A stretch of 8,366 nucleotides of DNA from Bacillota bacterium (GCA_021793745.1 JAJYSD010000028.1:1-8366), one strand, 5' to 3'. Counted from the stretch's first letter, positions 1 through 6,121 are shown. Numbers and translations: made by a program. Notes: generated by a model not told the origin, from the letters alone.

Positions 1-359
1 ATCGGGAAAGGGAGGAATTGCAAACCGCCTTTTTGCCCGCAAGCTACGGACGGGATCTGGGGGATTTCACCCTGACCGCCTATACGGCGGGTCCCGAGTC
101 CACCGGCAAGTCGCCGGGGCATCCGGCCTACGGGATCACCTCCAGCGGCGCCAGGGCTGTGGAAGGGGTGACGATCGCCGTCGATCCCTCCGTGATTCCC
201 ATCGGTTCCCGGGTGTATATCGAGGGAATGGGCTATTTTGTCGCACAGGATACCGGTCGTGCCATCAAGGGAAAGCGGATCGACGTGTTTATGAACGATT
301 TGGAGGAAGCACTGCAGTTTGGCGTAAAGAGGGGCGTTCGCGTCGCCCTTGTCGAATAA
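1..359 (+). CDS. 3D-domain cell-wall protein, C-terminal part
   Basis: The frame is open from base 3, so the gene begins outside the window; 118 residues are visible. They form a 3D domain, the double-psi beta-barrel related to the MltA/expansin fold, found in YocH-, YuiC- and YabE-type proteins that act on peptidoglycan. The three aspartates that name the family are present, in AVDPSVIPIGS (visible residue 61), AQDTG (83) and KRIDVFM (94). The stop is TAA at 357-359. A TTG at 18 follows a purine-rich GGGAGG, but the gap is only two bases and the frame continues upstream, so I treat it as internal. No LysM, G5 or signal peptide can be seen because the N-terminus is missing. A lytic transglycosylase or cell-wall remodelling role is inferred from the family. 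It is a monocistronic end: a strong terminator follows within a few bases. Confidence 0.5.
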   Translation, partial: REREELQTAFLPASYGRDLGDFTLTAYTAGPESTGKSPGHPAYGITSSGARAVEGVTIAVDPSVIPIGSRVYIEGMGYFVAQDTGRAIKGKRIDVFMNDLEEALQFGVKRGVRVALVE

Positions 360-364
360 GTCGG

Positions 365-395
365 ACCCGCCTTCCAAGGTGAAGGCGGGTTTTTT
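365..395 (+). terminator. Rho-independent terminator after the 3D-domain gene
   Basis: A perfect 10-bp stem, ACCCGCCTTC (365-374) with GAAGGCGGGT (381-390), encloses a 6-base loop and runs into a T tract at 390-395. It starts 6 bases after the stop codon. On the minus strand the same hairpin lies just past the end of the cupin gene but has no proper U tract, so termination from that side would be weaker. Confidence 0.5.
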
Positions 396-421
396 CGATG
401 TTCAATTCCTCCCGAGGCCCC

Positions 422-1129
422 TCATTCCGCCCTCATCGCGTCCCTCTTTGTTCTGTGAACCGTGCCGAAGGGATGCTCCGGCGGCGCATAAATCGAATAA
501 AGCTTCAGCGGCACATCCCCCGTATTGATGACGTTGTGCCAGGTGCCGGCGGGGATCATGATGGCATCATCGTCATGCACTTTTTTCTCAACATCCCATC
601 GGTCTTTCCGTTTACCCATCCGCACCAGCCCCCGCCCCTGTTCGATGCGGAGGAATTGATCCGTGTGGGGATGCACCTCCAGGCCGATATCCTCCCCGAC
701 ATCCAGGCTCATCAGGGTGACCTGCAGATGCGATCCCGTCCACAGGGCGGTGCGAAACGTGCGATTTCGCCGGGCTGCCCGATGGATGTCGACGACAAAG
801 GGTTCTCCCCCATGATCCCTGAAGTCGATGGGTTCCCTTTGGGTCCAGTCCCGGTACGCCTCGGCCGCCTGTTGAAAGACCTGTGCCCAGTATCGGGAGT
901 ACGGATCCCGGCGCTTCTGACATTCCCGGGCGCACCGCCTGCAAAGGCGGGCACAGCGGAGTGCTTCCTCCGGGGGGAGATGGCCGGTGTGGAACAGGGT
1001 GAGGGCCGCCGAGGCACAGGCATCGGCGCATTCCCTAAACCAGTAGGATTGGCAGTCGCGAAGGGCGGAGTCGGGCGTGGCAGCCCCCATGGCGGCCGCC
1101 CACTGACAATGTCGCGCGGCGTTGATCAT
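422..1129 (-). CDS. Cys-rich helical domain fused to a cupin
   Basis: 235 residues, start ATG with AGGAGGG at 1138-1144 and an 8-base gap, which fixes the start well. Two parts can be seen. Residues about 1-95 are helical and hold all eight cysteines (8, 26, 34, 38, 59, 63, 66, 70), with runs such as CADAC and CARLCRRCAREC; this resembles the DUF326/copper-storage (Csp) four-helix-bundle type. Residues about 100-225 are a single cupin (cupin_2 type): HPHTDQFLRIEQG (H153, H155, with Q158 where a glutamate usually sits) and MIPAGTWHNVINTG (H198). The end, YSIYAPPEHPFGTVH, is very like a cupin family I recall from Bacillus, where the N-terminus is usually different. A metal-binding or metal-protective role is inferred and no substrate can be named. 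The gene stands alone, divergent from the AlkA-type gene. Sure of the cupin, fairly sure of the Cys-rich likeness. Confidence 0.5.
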   Translation of the reverse strand: MINAARHCQWAAAMGAATPDSALRDCQSYWFRECADACASAALTLFHTGHLPPEEALRCARLCRRCARECQKRRDPYSRYWAQVFQQAAEAYRDWTQREPIDFRDHGGEPFVVDIHRAARRNRTFRTALWTGSHLQVTLMSLDVGEDIGLEVHPHTDQFLRIEQGRGLVRMGKRKDRWDVEKKVHDDDAIMIPAGTWHNVINTGDVPLKLYSIYAPPEHPFGTVHRTKRDAMRAE

Positions 1130-1137
1130 ATGAACAT

Positions 1138-1144
1138 CCCTCCT
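1138..1144 (-). promoter_or_regulatory. Ribosome binding site of the cupin gene
   Basis: AGGAGGG on the minus strand, 8 bases from the ATG at 1129. An overlapping ATG at 1137 runs into a stop after three codons, so the 1129 start is the only workable one here. Confidence 0.5.
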
Positions 1145-1183
1145 GATGTATGCCTTACTAACAAACCTATGCCCGGGGAGTTG

Positions 1184-1197
1184 TCCAGGGACCTGGA
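1184..1197. repeat. 14-bp dyad in the cupin/AlkA divergent gap
   Basis: TCCAGG (1184-1189) and CCTGGA (1192-1197) are exact inverted repeats separated by GA. The site lies about 45 bases before the likely AlkA-type -10 and about 55 bases before the cupin start, a reasonable place for an operator acting on either gene. No known regulator is recognised, and 6-bp arms can arise by chance. Confidence 0.5.
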
Positions 1198-1238
1198 TAT
1201 ATTCGCCGACGCGCGTTCTTTTGCAGGCACTGAAAGGA

Positions 1239-1247
1239 TGGTAAAAT
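1239..1247 (+). promoter_or_regulatory. Candidate extended -10 promoter for the AlkA-type gene
   Basis: TGGTAAAAT is an extended -10 (TG, one base, then TAAAAT, 5 of 6 to TATAAT). A poor -35 lies upstream (TTTTGC at 1219-1224, 17-base spacer). Transcription would start near 1254, leaving a leader of about 50 bases before the ATG at 1306. Sequence match only. Confidence 0.5.
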
Positions 1248-1293
1248 AAAGGGGATTAGGCGGGAGGGATATCTTCCGGGAACGGTGCCGGGC

Positions 1294-1299
1294 GGTGAT
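1294..1299 (+). promoter_or_regulatory. GGTGAT ribosome binding site choosing the ATG at 1306
   Basis: GGTGAT matches the 3' part of the full Shine-Dalgarno sequence (GGAGGTGATC) and lies 6 bases before ATG 1306. The earlier GTG at 1285 has its nearest GGGAGG 16 or more bases away, which argues against it. A second in-frame ATG at 1312 cannot be excluded. Confidence 0.5.
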
Positions 1300-1305
1300 G
1301 TACCC

Positions 1306-2190
1306 ATGGAGATGCTTCAGATCCGACCTCGGTCGCCCTTTTCCTTTGAACGGACGATCCGGCGGCTGGTTCATGTACAAAAATCGGGGTATTTTGTTCG
1401 GGAGGGGAAGCTCTACCGTACCCTCCGCGCAAAGGGTCGCCCCTTTGTGGTGGAATTGGGCTGGCAGGAGCCGTCTTTGTTCTTTCGCATCCACGGTGCG
1501 GTGACCCCGGGCGAGCGGAGGGAACTGGAGGAACAGCTTCGCCGGATGTTTTCCGTCGATGTGGATTTGCTTCCCTTCTACCGCCATGCCGATCGGGATG
1601 ACCGGCTGGGCCCGGTGGTCCGGGAGCGGGAGGGACTGCGCCCGGTGTTGGATCCGTCCCTGTATGAGTGTCTGATCAAGACCATCATCAGTCAGCAGCT
1701 CCATCTTTCCTTCGCCGGAACGTTGGTCGACCGCCTGATGGCGTTGGCCGGAGAGCGGGTGGATTTTGAAGGGGAAGCCGTCCGGGTCTTTCCGACGCCG
1801 GAACAGGTGGCGGCCCTTTCCTATGACGATTTGACCCGGCTTCAATTCAACCGTCGGAAAGCGGAGTACATCATCGATCTTTCCCGGATAGTCGCCGAGG
1901 GCAGGCTGGATCTGGAAGGGCTGCGCCGGCGCAGCGATGAAGAGGTGATGGAGACGCTGCTTCCCCTCCGGGGCATCGGCCGGTGGACGGTGGAATGTCT
2001 CCTCCTCTTCGGCATGGGTCGTCCGGATCTGCTGCCCGCCGCCGACATCGGTTTGCGCAGGGCGGTGCAAAGGGTTTACGGCTTGCCGGAGCGGCCCGGG
2101 GAAGAGGAGGTCCGGAGGATCGGGGAGGCGTGGGCTCCCTGGCGCAGTTACGCCACCTTTTATCTGTGGGATGCGATCACGGAAGGTTAG
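1306..2190 (+). CDS. AlkA-type DNA-3-methyladenine glycosylase
   Basis: 294 residues from ATG 1306 (301 if GTG 1285 is used). It belongs to the AlkA/DNA-3-methyladenine glycosylase II family of the helix-hairpin-helix superfamily, close in type to B. subtilis YfjP. Such enzymes remove alkylated purines and start base-excision repair. An N-terminal beta-rich part (about 1-90) precedes the helical core. The hairpin motif is LRGIGRWTVE (221-230), followed by the glycine/proline-rich stretch LLPAADIGLRRAV, in which D247 is the expected catalytic aspartate. ISQQLHLSFAG (128-138) is the typical helix B region. There is no iron-sulphur cysteine cluster, as expected for AlkA. The stop TAG overlaps the ribosome binding site of the next gene, so the two are probably one transcript. 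Family call is secure; exact substrate range is not visible. Confidence 0.5.
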   Translation: MEMLQIRPRSPFSFERTIRRLVHVQKSGYFVREGKLYRTLRAKGRPFVVELGWQEPSLFFRIHGAVTPGERRELEEQLRRMFSVDVDLLPFYRHADRDDRLGPVVREREGLRPVLDPSLYECLIKTIISQQLHLSFAGTLVDRLMALAGERVDFEGEAVRVFPTPEQVAALSYDDLTRLQFNRRKAEYIIDLSRIVAEGRLDLEGLRRRSDEEVMETLLPLRGIGRWTVECLLLFGMGRPDLLPAADIGLRRAVQRVYGLPERPGEEEVRRIGEAWAPWRSYATFYLWDAITEG

Positions 2191-2195
2191 GAGGG
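2189..2195 (+). promoter_or_regulatory. Ribosome binding site overlapping the AlkA-type stop codon
   Basis: AGGAGGG, 5 bases before ATG 2201, begins inside the TAG stop of the upstream gene. A ribosome ending there would sit on the site, so translational coupling is likely. Confidence 0.5.
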
Positions 2196-2200
2196 TAAAC

Positions 2201-2356
2201 ATGGCGCGCAGACGACAGCGAAGCAAAGAGAAGAAGAAGCCCGCTGTGGATCCCATGGTCGCCTGGAAACGGGATATGTGGGGAATCGGGGTGTGGACGG
2301 TCATTTCGGTGGGGATTGCCGGAGCCATCGCCTGGATCGTCAATCAGTTGGGATGA
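2201..2356 (+). CDS. 51-residue single-pass membrane protein
   Basis: Small gene with an ideal ribosome binding site 5 bases ahead of its ATG and only 10 bases after the glycosylase stop. The first 13 residues are almost all basic or polar (MARRRQRSKEKKK), and a hydrophobic helix follows at about residues 28-48 (IGVWTVISVGIAGAIAWIV). The positive-inside rule predicts a cytoplasmic N-terminus with the short C-terminus outside. I do not recognise the family and give no function. The same frame can be extended upstream to ATG 2171, but that start would overlap the glycosylase gene and has no ribosome binding site. The gene ends just before a strong terminator, consistent with a two-gene unit. 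Confidence 0.5.
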   Translation: MARRRQRSKEKKKPAVDPMVAWKRDMWGIGVWTVISVGIAGAIAWIVNQLG

Positions 2357-2376
2357 TCATCCTGCTCGCTGAAGGG

Positions 2377-2415
2377 AAAAACGCCGGGTCGCAGCGCATC
2401 AACCCGGCGTTTTTT
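2377..2415. terminator. Bidirectional terminator between convergent genes
   Basis: A 10-bp stem, AACGCCGGGT (2380-2389) and ACCCGGCGTT (2402-2411), with a 12-base loop. T residues at 2410-2415 follow it on the plus strand, and A residues at 2377-2381 provide the matching U tract on the minus strand. It ends the glycosylase/small-protein transcript from the left and the mscS-type transcript from the right. The stop codon of the minus-strand gene (2399-2401) lies in the loop. Confidence 0.5.
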
Positions 2416-3355
2416 CGTTTTCTTGGATCGAGGCATGGGGTTCCAGGATTCGACGCGGATAGGCGATTTTGATGTCGTGTTTCCGGAAAGCGTTGGCGAC
2501 ACTCTTGCGCATTTCCCGTTCGATCAGCCAGTATTGCTCCGGGTGGCTCAGGGCCATCAGTGTGTATTGAACGCCCGACTCGTCGAGGTCCGAAACTCCG
2601 TAGATGGAGGGCTTCTCCAGCAGATAGGGGGCGAATCGCTTCCCGATATCCTCGCAAACCTGGTTCAAGATCCCTTCCACCCGTTCCGTTTCGATTTCGT
2701 ACGGGACCGTAACGGAAACCAGGGGACGCATCTGAACCCGGTTGTAGTTGGCCACGTGATGGATTTCGCCGTTGGAGAGGTAATGAAGCCGCTGGTTCCA
2801 TTCGCGAATTTTGGTGACGCGGATGCCGATTTCCTCGACGGTCCCCGAGATTTTGCCGTTGACCTGAACGTAATCGCCCACTTCCATCTGATCTTCAAAG
2901 ATGATGAAGAACCCGGAGATCAGGTCGCGGACCAGGTTTTGGGCGCCAAATCCGATCGCCAGCCCCAAAATTCCCGCGCTGGCCAGGACGGGCGTCGGAT
3001 CGATTCCGATGTTGAACAGGAGGGTGAGGGTGGCGACGAAATAGATGGCGTACCGGGCGAAGGATTTGATCAACTTGCTCAGGGTCAGCGCTTTTTTCCG
3101 GTCGATCCGCTTGAGTTGGAATATCCGGTCGATCAGTTTGCCCGTAAACCGCAGCGCCACATAAGTGAGGAAGAGAATCAGCACAATTCGGGCCAGGGGA
3201 AGCAGCAGGGCGTCCACCGGGTTGTGGATGATAGCCCACATCTTTTTTTCGACCCCTTCCACCCAGCCGAACCCGGAGAGATTGGAAGCGGAATCCTTGG
3301 CAGCATCCGTTGTGGTATCCACGGAACCGTTGGTGACGGGCATGTTCGGGTTCAT
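2399..3355 (-). CDS. MscS-family mechanosensitive ion channel
   Basis: 318 residues, start ATG 3355 with GAGGTG 5 bases ahead. Small-conductance mechanosensitive channel of the MscS type, similar to B. subtilis YkuT. It would open under membrane tension and release solutes on osmotic downshock. Membrane segments lie at about 47-68 and 98-117, followed by the conserved pore helix at about 122-150: ASAGILGLAIGFGAQNLVRD, the Gly/Ala-packed TM3 and its kink. The beta domain follows (GDYVQVNGKISGTVEEIGIRVTKIRE, then the YLSNGEI region near 192-198), and an alpha/beta C-terminal domain to the end. The first 40 residues are polar and rich in Thr, Ser and Asp and look disordered. ATG 3343 is an in-frame alternative start without a better ribosome site. 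The gene has its own likely promoter. Family call is secure. Confidence 0.5.
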   Translation of the reverse strand: MNPNMPVTNGSVDTTTDAAKDSASNLSGFGWVEGVEKKMWAIIHNPVDALLLPLARIVLILFLTYVALRFTGKLIDRIFQLKRIDRKKALTLSKLIKSFARYAIYFVATLTLLFNIGIDPTPVLASAGILGLAIGFGAQNLVRDLISGFFIIFEDQMEVGDYVQVNGKISGTVEEIGIRVTKIREWNQRLHYLSNGEIHHVANYNRVQMRPLVSVTVPYEIETERVEGILNQVCEDIGKRFAPYLLEKPSIYGVSDLDESGVQYTLMALSHPEQYWLIEREMRKSVANAFRKHDIKIAYPRRILEPHASIQENEKTPG

Positions 3356-3396
3356 AAGTTCACCTCAGTTGCGGCGTAGTGGGTACGACAGTGATC

Positions 3397-3405
3397 ATTA
3401 TAGCA
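3397..3405 (-). promoter_or_regulatory. Extended -10 promoter of the mscS-type gene
   Basis: On the minus strand the sequence is TGCTATAAT, a perfect TATAAT with the TG extension. No -35 hexamer is visible at 16-18 bases; that space is filled by the hairpin at 3406-3428. Transcription would start near 3390, about 35 bases before the ATG, with the GAGGTG ribosome site in between. Confidence 0.5.
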
Positions 3406-3428
3406 CAGCCCCGCCTGAAGCGGGGCTG
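3406..3428 (-). terminator. Hairpin after yfhP, probable terminator
   Basis: CAGCCCCGC (3406-3414) and GCGGGGCTG (3420-3428) form a 9-bp stem with a 5-base loop, starting about 20 bases past the yfhP stop. The sequence that follows on the minus strand (TGCTATAATG) is only partly T-rich, so this is a strong hairpin with a weak U tract. Its downstream arm directly abuts the -10 of the next gene. Confidence 0.5.
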
Positions 3429-3446
3429 CGATCGAAACCGTCCCTT

Positions 3447-4436
3447 TCAAGGAGATTCGACGGATAGCGAACGCCGGATTTTCTCCTCCAGTCGCTGCTC
3501 CGAGGACCAGCCGATGTAGGAGTCGACGACCACCAGGTTGCGGTCCAAATAGGCGATGGCGACGAAGGGAAACCGTTTTTTGTGGTAATAGCGGACGTCT
3601 GCCCAGCGCACTTTGTATCCGTCTCCAAAGGGCTGCACCCGCACGTGTCCGTAATCGCTGAAGTAGAGGAAGGAAGCGATGTCCGGGTGTTTCGTGGATG
3701 CCACTGCGGCGGGATGATCCCGGTCCGTGTCCGGGACTTCGTCCTTCCACCGGATTTTTCGCCGGCGGATTTCGCCGAAGCGTATCCGGCCCTCCTCTTC
3801 AACCACCAGTTTCCAAAGGGAGGGGCGGAGGGTGGGGATGACGCTGATCCGTTTGGCCTGAGGGGCGGTTTCCGTCACCCTCCGCACCAGGGTTCGGTGC
3901 ACCCGCCACCGCCAAAGGATGTGGAGGATGATAAGGGAGTCGATGCCGGCAAACAGGATGCCCGGCTGGATCGGCGTCATCCACCACAGAAGAAATCCCG
4001 CCAGGTGGGCGATCAGGATGAAGGGATCGATAATATTCAGTACATCCCAGGCGATCCACCGATGCGAGAAGGGCCGAAGGGCCTGGGTTCCGTAGGAATT
4101 GAAGCAGTCGATCAAAACGTGGATGGAGACGGCCAGAAACGTCCACATCCAGAGCGGGAAAAGGGAAGCTTCCCGATGGGTGAAGGAAAGGATGATGACG
4201 ATGAAGGCGGTCCAGACGAAAATCATCGGAATGGAATGGCTGAAGCCCCGGTGATTGCGGATATAGGCCGCGCCGCCCTTGAAGCGGAACAGCCCGTCGA
4301 AATCCGGAGCCTGGGAGCCGAGCACGGTTCCCAACAGGACAGCCTGGGCCGTTACCGGATGAGCGGTCACGGCGGGGTCCAGGTGTGCCAGCCCGAACAG
4401 TCCGATACCCATCGCAAAGTGTGTGCCCGTGTCCAT
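3447..4436 (-). CDS. yfhP: YfhP-like membrane metal-dependent hydrolase
   Basis: 329 residues, start ATG 4436 with a full AGGAGG (4443-4448) 6 bases ahead. It belongs to the YdjM/DUF457 group of predicted membrane-bound metal-dependent hydrolases. Candidate metal ligands are in place: THFAMG (H6), APDFDG (D45, D47), NHRGFSHS (H62, H67), HVLIDCFNSYG (H106, D110) and D137. Hydrophobic segments lie near 68-85, 94-112, 132-152 and 158-175; a soluble, charged C-terminal domain of about 140 residues follows. Length and the position divergent to mutY match B. subtilis YfhP, which I recall has been proposed to repress its neighbours; the substrate is unknown. No DNA-binding motif is visible here, so that regulatory idea is not supported by this sequence. 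Family call is good, function open. Confidence 0.5.
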   Translation of the reverse strand: MDTGTHFAMGIGLFGLAHLDPAVTAHPVTAQAVLLGTVLGSQAPDFDGLFRFKGGAAYIRNHRGFSHSIPMIFVWTAFIVIILSFTHREASLFPLWMWTFLAVSIHVLIDCFNSYGTQALRPFSHRWIAWDVLNIIDPFILIAHLAGFLLWWMTPIQPGILFAGIDSLIILHILWRWRVHRTLVRRVTETAPQAKRISVIPTLRPSLWKLVVEEEGRIRFGEIRRRKIRWKDEVPDTDRDHPAAVASTKHPDIASFLYFSDYGHVRVQPFGDGYKVRWADVRYYHKKRFPFVAIAYLDRNLVVVDSYIGWSSEQRLEEKIRRSLSVESP

Positions 4437-4463
4437 GGAAAACCTCCTGCCTGTGGGCGGACG

Positions 4464-4502
4464 ATTATAAACCTATTATAAGCGATAAACGCTCCCGGTG
4501 AA
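4464..4502 (-). promoter_or_regulatory. yfhP promoter with two TATAAT boxes
   Basis: On the minus strand there are two perfect TATAAT hexamers, at 4480-4475 and 4469-4464, 11 bases apart. The upstream one has TTCACC (4502-4497, 4 of 6 to TTGACA) at a 16-base spacing and is the better promoter. The second has no fair -35. Both lie 16-45 bases before the yfhP ribosome site. Confidence 0.5.
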
Positions 4503-4555
4503 CTTTATTCATCGAATCTTAACTCCATTTCGCGTCTGAAGAGCCTTGTCCATTT

Positions 4556-4564
4556 TGGTAAACT
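4556..4564 (+). promoter_or_regulatory. Possible extended -10 for the small gene and mutY
   Basis: TGGTAAACT is an extended -10-like site (TAAACT, 4 of 6). A start near 4571 would give a very short leader with the ribosome site almost at its 5' end, so the assignment is weak. No better plus-strand promoter is visible between 4437 and 4590. Confidence 0.5.
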
Positions 4565-4590
4565 GGATTCGGAAAGGAGCGTGTTTCACG

Positions 4591-4917
4591 ATGGCTGCCG
4601 CAGAGGGCGGAACAGTGACGGTTTTTATCGAATACCGGATCGATTCCTCCCATCGGGAATCCTTTCTTCATCACGTCGGAGCAATCCTGGAGGAGACGGC
4701 GCAGATCGCTGCGGTGAAGGAGCATGAAATCATGGAGGGAACGGATCAACCGGGCCTCTTTGTCGAAGTGATCCGTGTCGGGGACAGCGATTCCGCCCAA
4801 AGGATCCTTCGTTACCGCCGGGAGCCCCAGGGGGGCGTGCTGCGGAAATTGAACGGTTGGATTTCCGGAAAAGGGATTCAAGGCTGGGCATTTTGCAGGA
4901 TAAATGGATCCCTTTGA
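4591..4917 (+). CDS. Small unrecognised alpha/beta protein upstream of mutY
   Basis: 108 residues, start ATG with AAAGGAG at 4573-4579 (11-base gap). The frame extends back to TTG 4546, but those codons overlap the presumed promoter and ribosome site. The order strand (TVTVFIEYRI), helix (SSHRESFLHHVGAILEETAQI), strand (KEHEIMEG), strand (GLFVEVIRV), helix (DSAQRILRYRR) resembles a ferredoxin-like dimeric alpha/beta barrel of the ABM (antibiotic biosynthesis monooxygenase) or NIPSNAP sort. That is a judgement on predicted layout, not a recognised family. No signal peptide or membrane segment, and one cysteine. It lies 78 bases before mutY on the same strand with no terminator between, so co-transcription is likely. 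Function unknown. Confidence 0.5.
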   Translation: MAAAEGGTVTVFIEYRIDSSHRESFLHHVGAILEETAQIAAVKEHEIMEGTDQPGLFVEVIRVGDSDSAQRILRYRREPQGGVLRKLNGWISGKGIQGWAFCRINGSL

Positions 4918-4995
4918 AGAAAAGGATAGAATCGGTCTGTGATTGCCTGAGATGGTTATTGAAGCCAGGGATGGATGGAAAGGGAGTGGAGGGTT

Positions 4996-6120
4996 GTGGG
5001 AACGTCTGTCGATGAGCAGTTGGATTCCGGGCAGGCGATGTCCATCCGCACCAAACTGCTCTCCTGGTATGAAAAAAATAAAAGGGATTTGCCGTGGCGG
5101 AGGGAACGGGACCCGTATAAAATATGGGTATCTGAAGTGATGTTGCAACAAACCCGGGTCGATACGGTGATACCCTATTACGAACGGTTTATGCGACGAT
5201 TCCCCACGCTGGAGGATTTGGCCTCCGCGTCCGAAGAGGAGGTGATCAAGGCGTGGGAAGGGCTGGGGTATTATTCCCGCGCCCGCAACCTCCATGCCGC
5301 GGTCCGGGAGGTGGTCGCTTCATACGGCGGCAAGGTGCCCGATGACCGGGAGGCGATGCGTCGCCTGAAGGGGGTGGGTTCCTACACCGTGGGTGCCATC
5401 TTGAGCATCGCATACAACCAGCGCGTGCCCGCGGTGGATGGAAATGTGATGCGGGTGTTGTCCCGCCTGTTCGCCATCGAAGGCGATATCACCCGGACGG
5501 CGACCCGGCGCCGCATGGAGGCGTTGGCGGCGGAGCTGATCCCGGAGGACCGTCCCGGAGATTTCAATCAGGCGATGATGGAATTGGGCGCGTTGATATG
5601 CAGTTCCTCCTCTCCGGAATGTGCCCGATGCCCCCTGCATCGAGAGTGCAGGGCTTATGAACAGGGACGGGTGAAGGATTTTCCCGTCAAGCGGAAAGGG
5701 AAGGCGCCGGTGCCGGTCTCCGTCGTCTTCGGGCGGATCGTCGATGAAGAAGGGCGGATCTTGTTTGAACAGCGGCCGAAAAAGGGGCTGCTGGCCGGCA
5801 TGTGGGGGCTGCCGACGGCGGAAAGGGAAGGGGACGAGTCGCCCCAGGCGAGACTGGAGCGGTATTGCGCGGAAAAGGGGATCGCCATTGAGCCGGGGCC
5901 GGTTTTGGGCCGGGTGGAGCATGTTTTCAGCCATCGCCGATGGCAAGGGGTGGTGGTGAGCGGCAGGGCATCCGCCGGCCCCCGTTCCCTTCCGGAGGGC
6001 TGGAGGTGGGTATCCGAGGCGGAGCTGAACTCCCTCGCCTTGCCCAAAGTGTATGAAAAGGCCCTGTCCGCCGATCAATATCCGGTACAGCTGGAACTGG
6101 CATTGAAAATCGAAAATTGA
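4996..6120 (+). CDS. mutY: Adenine DNA glycosylase MutY
   Basis: 374 residues from GTG 4996. MutY removes adenine paired with 8-oxoguanine and so prevents G:C to T:A mutations. Visible features: SEVMLQQT with catalytic E47; helix-hairpin-helix LKGVGSYTVG (124-133) followed by VPAVDGNVMRV with catalytic D148; the [4Fe-4S] ligands C202, C209, C212 and C218 with exact C-X6-C-X2-C-X5-C spacing; and a C-terminal NUDIX-like domain (about 238-365) with the FSH motif (311-313) that reads 8-oxoG. All key residues are present and length is normal. Start choice: GTG 4996 has AAAGGGAG 10 bases ahead; ATG 4975 (7 residues longer) has no ribosome site, and ATG 5038 (MSIRTKLLSWY) is possible but has a poor one. 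The N-terminal length with GTG fits the B. subtilis protein. Divergent from yfhP. Confidence 0.5.
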   Translation: MGTSVDEQLDSGQAMSIRTKLLSWYEKNKRDLPWRRERDPYKIWVSEVMLQQTRVDTVIPYYERFMRRFPTLEDLASASEEEVIKAWEGLGYYSRARNLHAAVREVVASYGGKVPDDREAMRRLKGVGSYTVGAILSIAYNQRVPAVDGNVMRVLSRLFAIEGDITRTATRRRMEALAAELIPEDRPGDFNQAMMELGALICSSSSPECARCPLHRECRAYEQGRVKDFPVKRKGKAPVPVSVVFGRIVDEEGRILFEQRPKKGLLAGMWGLPTAEREGDESPQARLERYCAEKGIAIEPGPVLGRVEHVFSHRRWQGVVVSGRASAGPRSLPEGWRWVSEAELNSLALPKVYEKALSADQYPVQLELALKIEN

Positions 6121-6121
6121 A

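Noticed and set aside
18..359. TTG at 18 as the true start of the 3D-domain gene
   Set aside because: GGGAGG is only two bases away and the frame is open to the window edge; a 3D-domain protein normally has an N-terminal signal or other domain, which would lie upstream.
1145..1175. CATACATC on the minus strand, like a sporulation sigma-E -10
   Set aside because: It abuts the cupin ribosome site, so transcription would begin inside or after that site. The -35 match is also poor.
398..1249. Open plus-strand frame of 283 codons
   Set aside because: It lies opposite the cupin gene, which has clear domains and a strong ribosome site; the plus-strand protein is Pro/Gly/Arg-rich with no recognisable domain.
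1126..2343. Open minus-strand frame of 405 codons
   Set aside because: It is antisense to the AlkA-type gene, whose motifs are intact. The translation is Pro/His/Arg-rich, as expected for a GC-rich shadow.
2423..4481. Long plus-strand frames opposite the channel gene and yfhP
   Set aside because: Both true genes show conserved motifs on the minus strand; the plus-strand products are low-complexity Asp/Gly/His-rich shadows.
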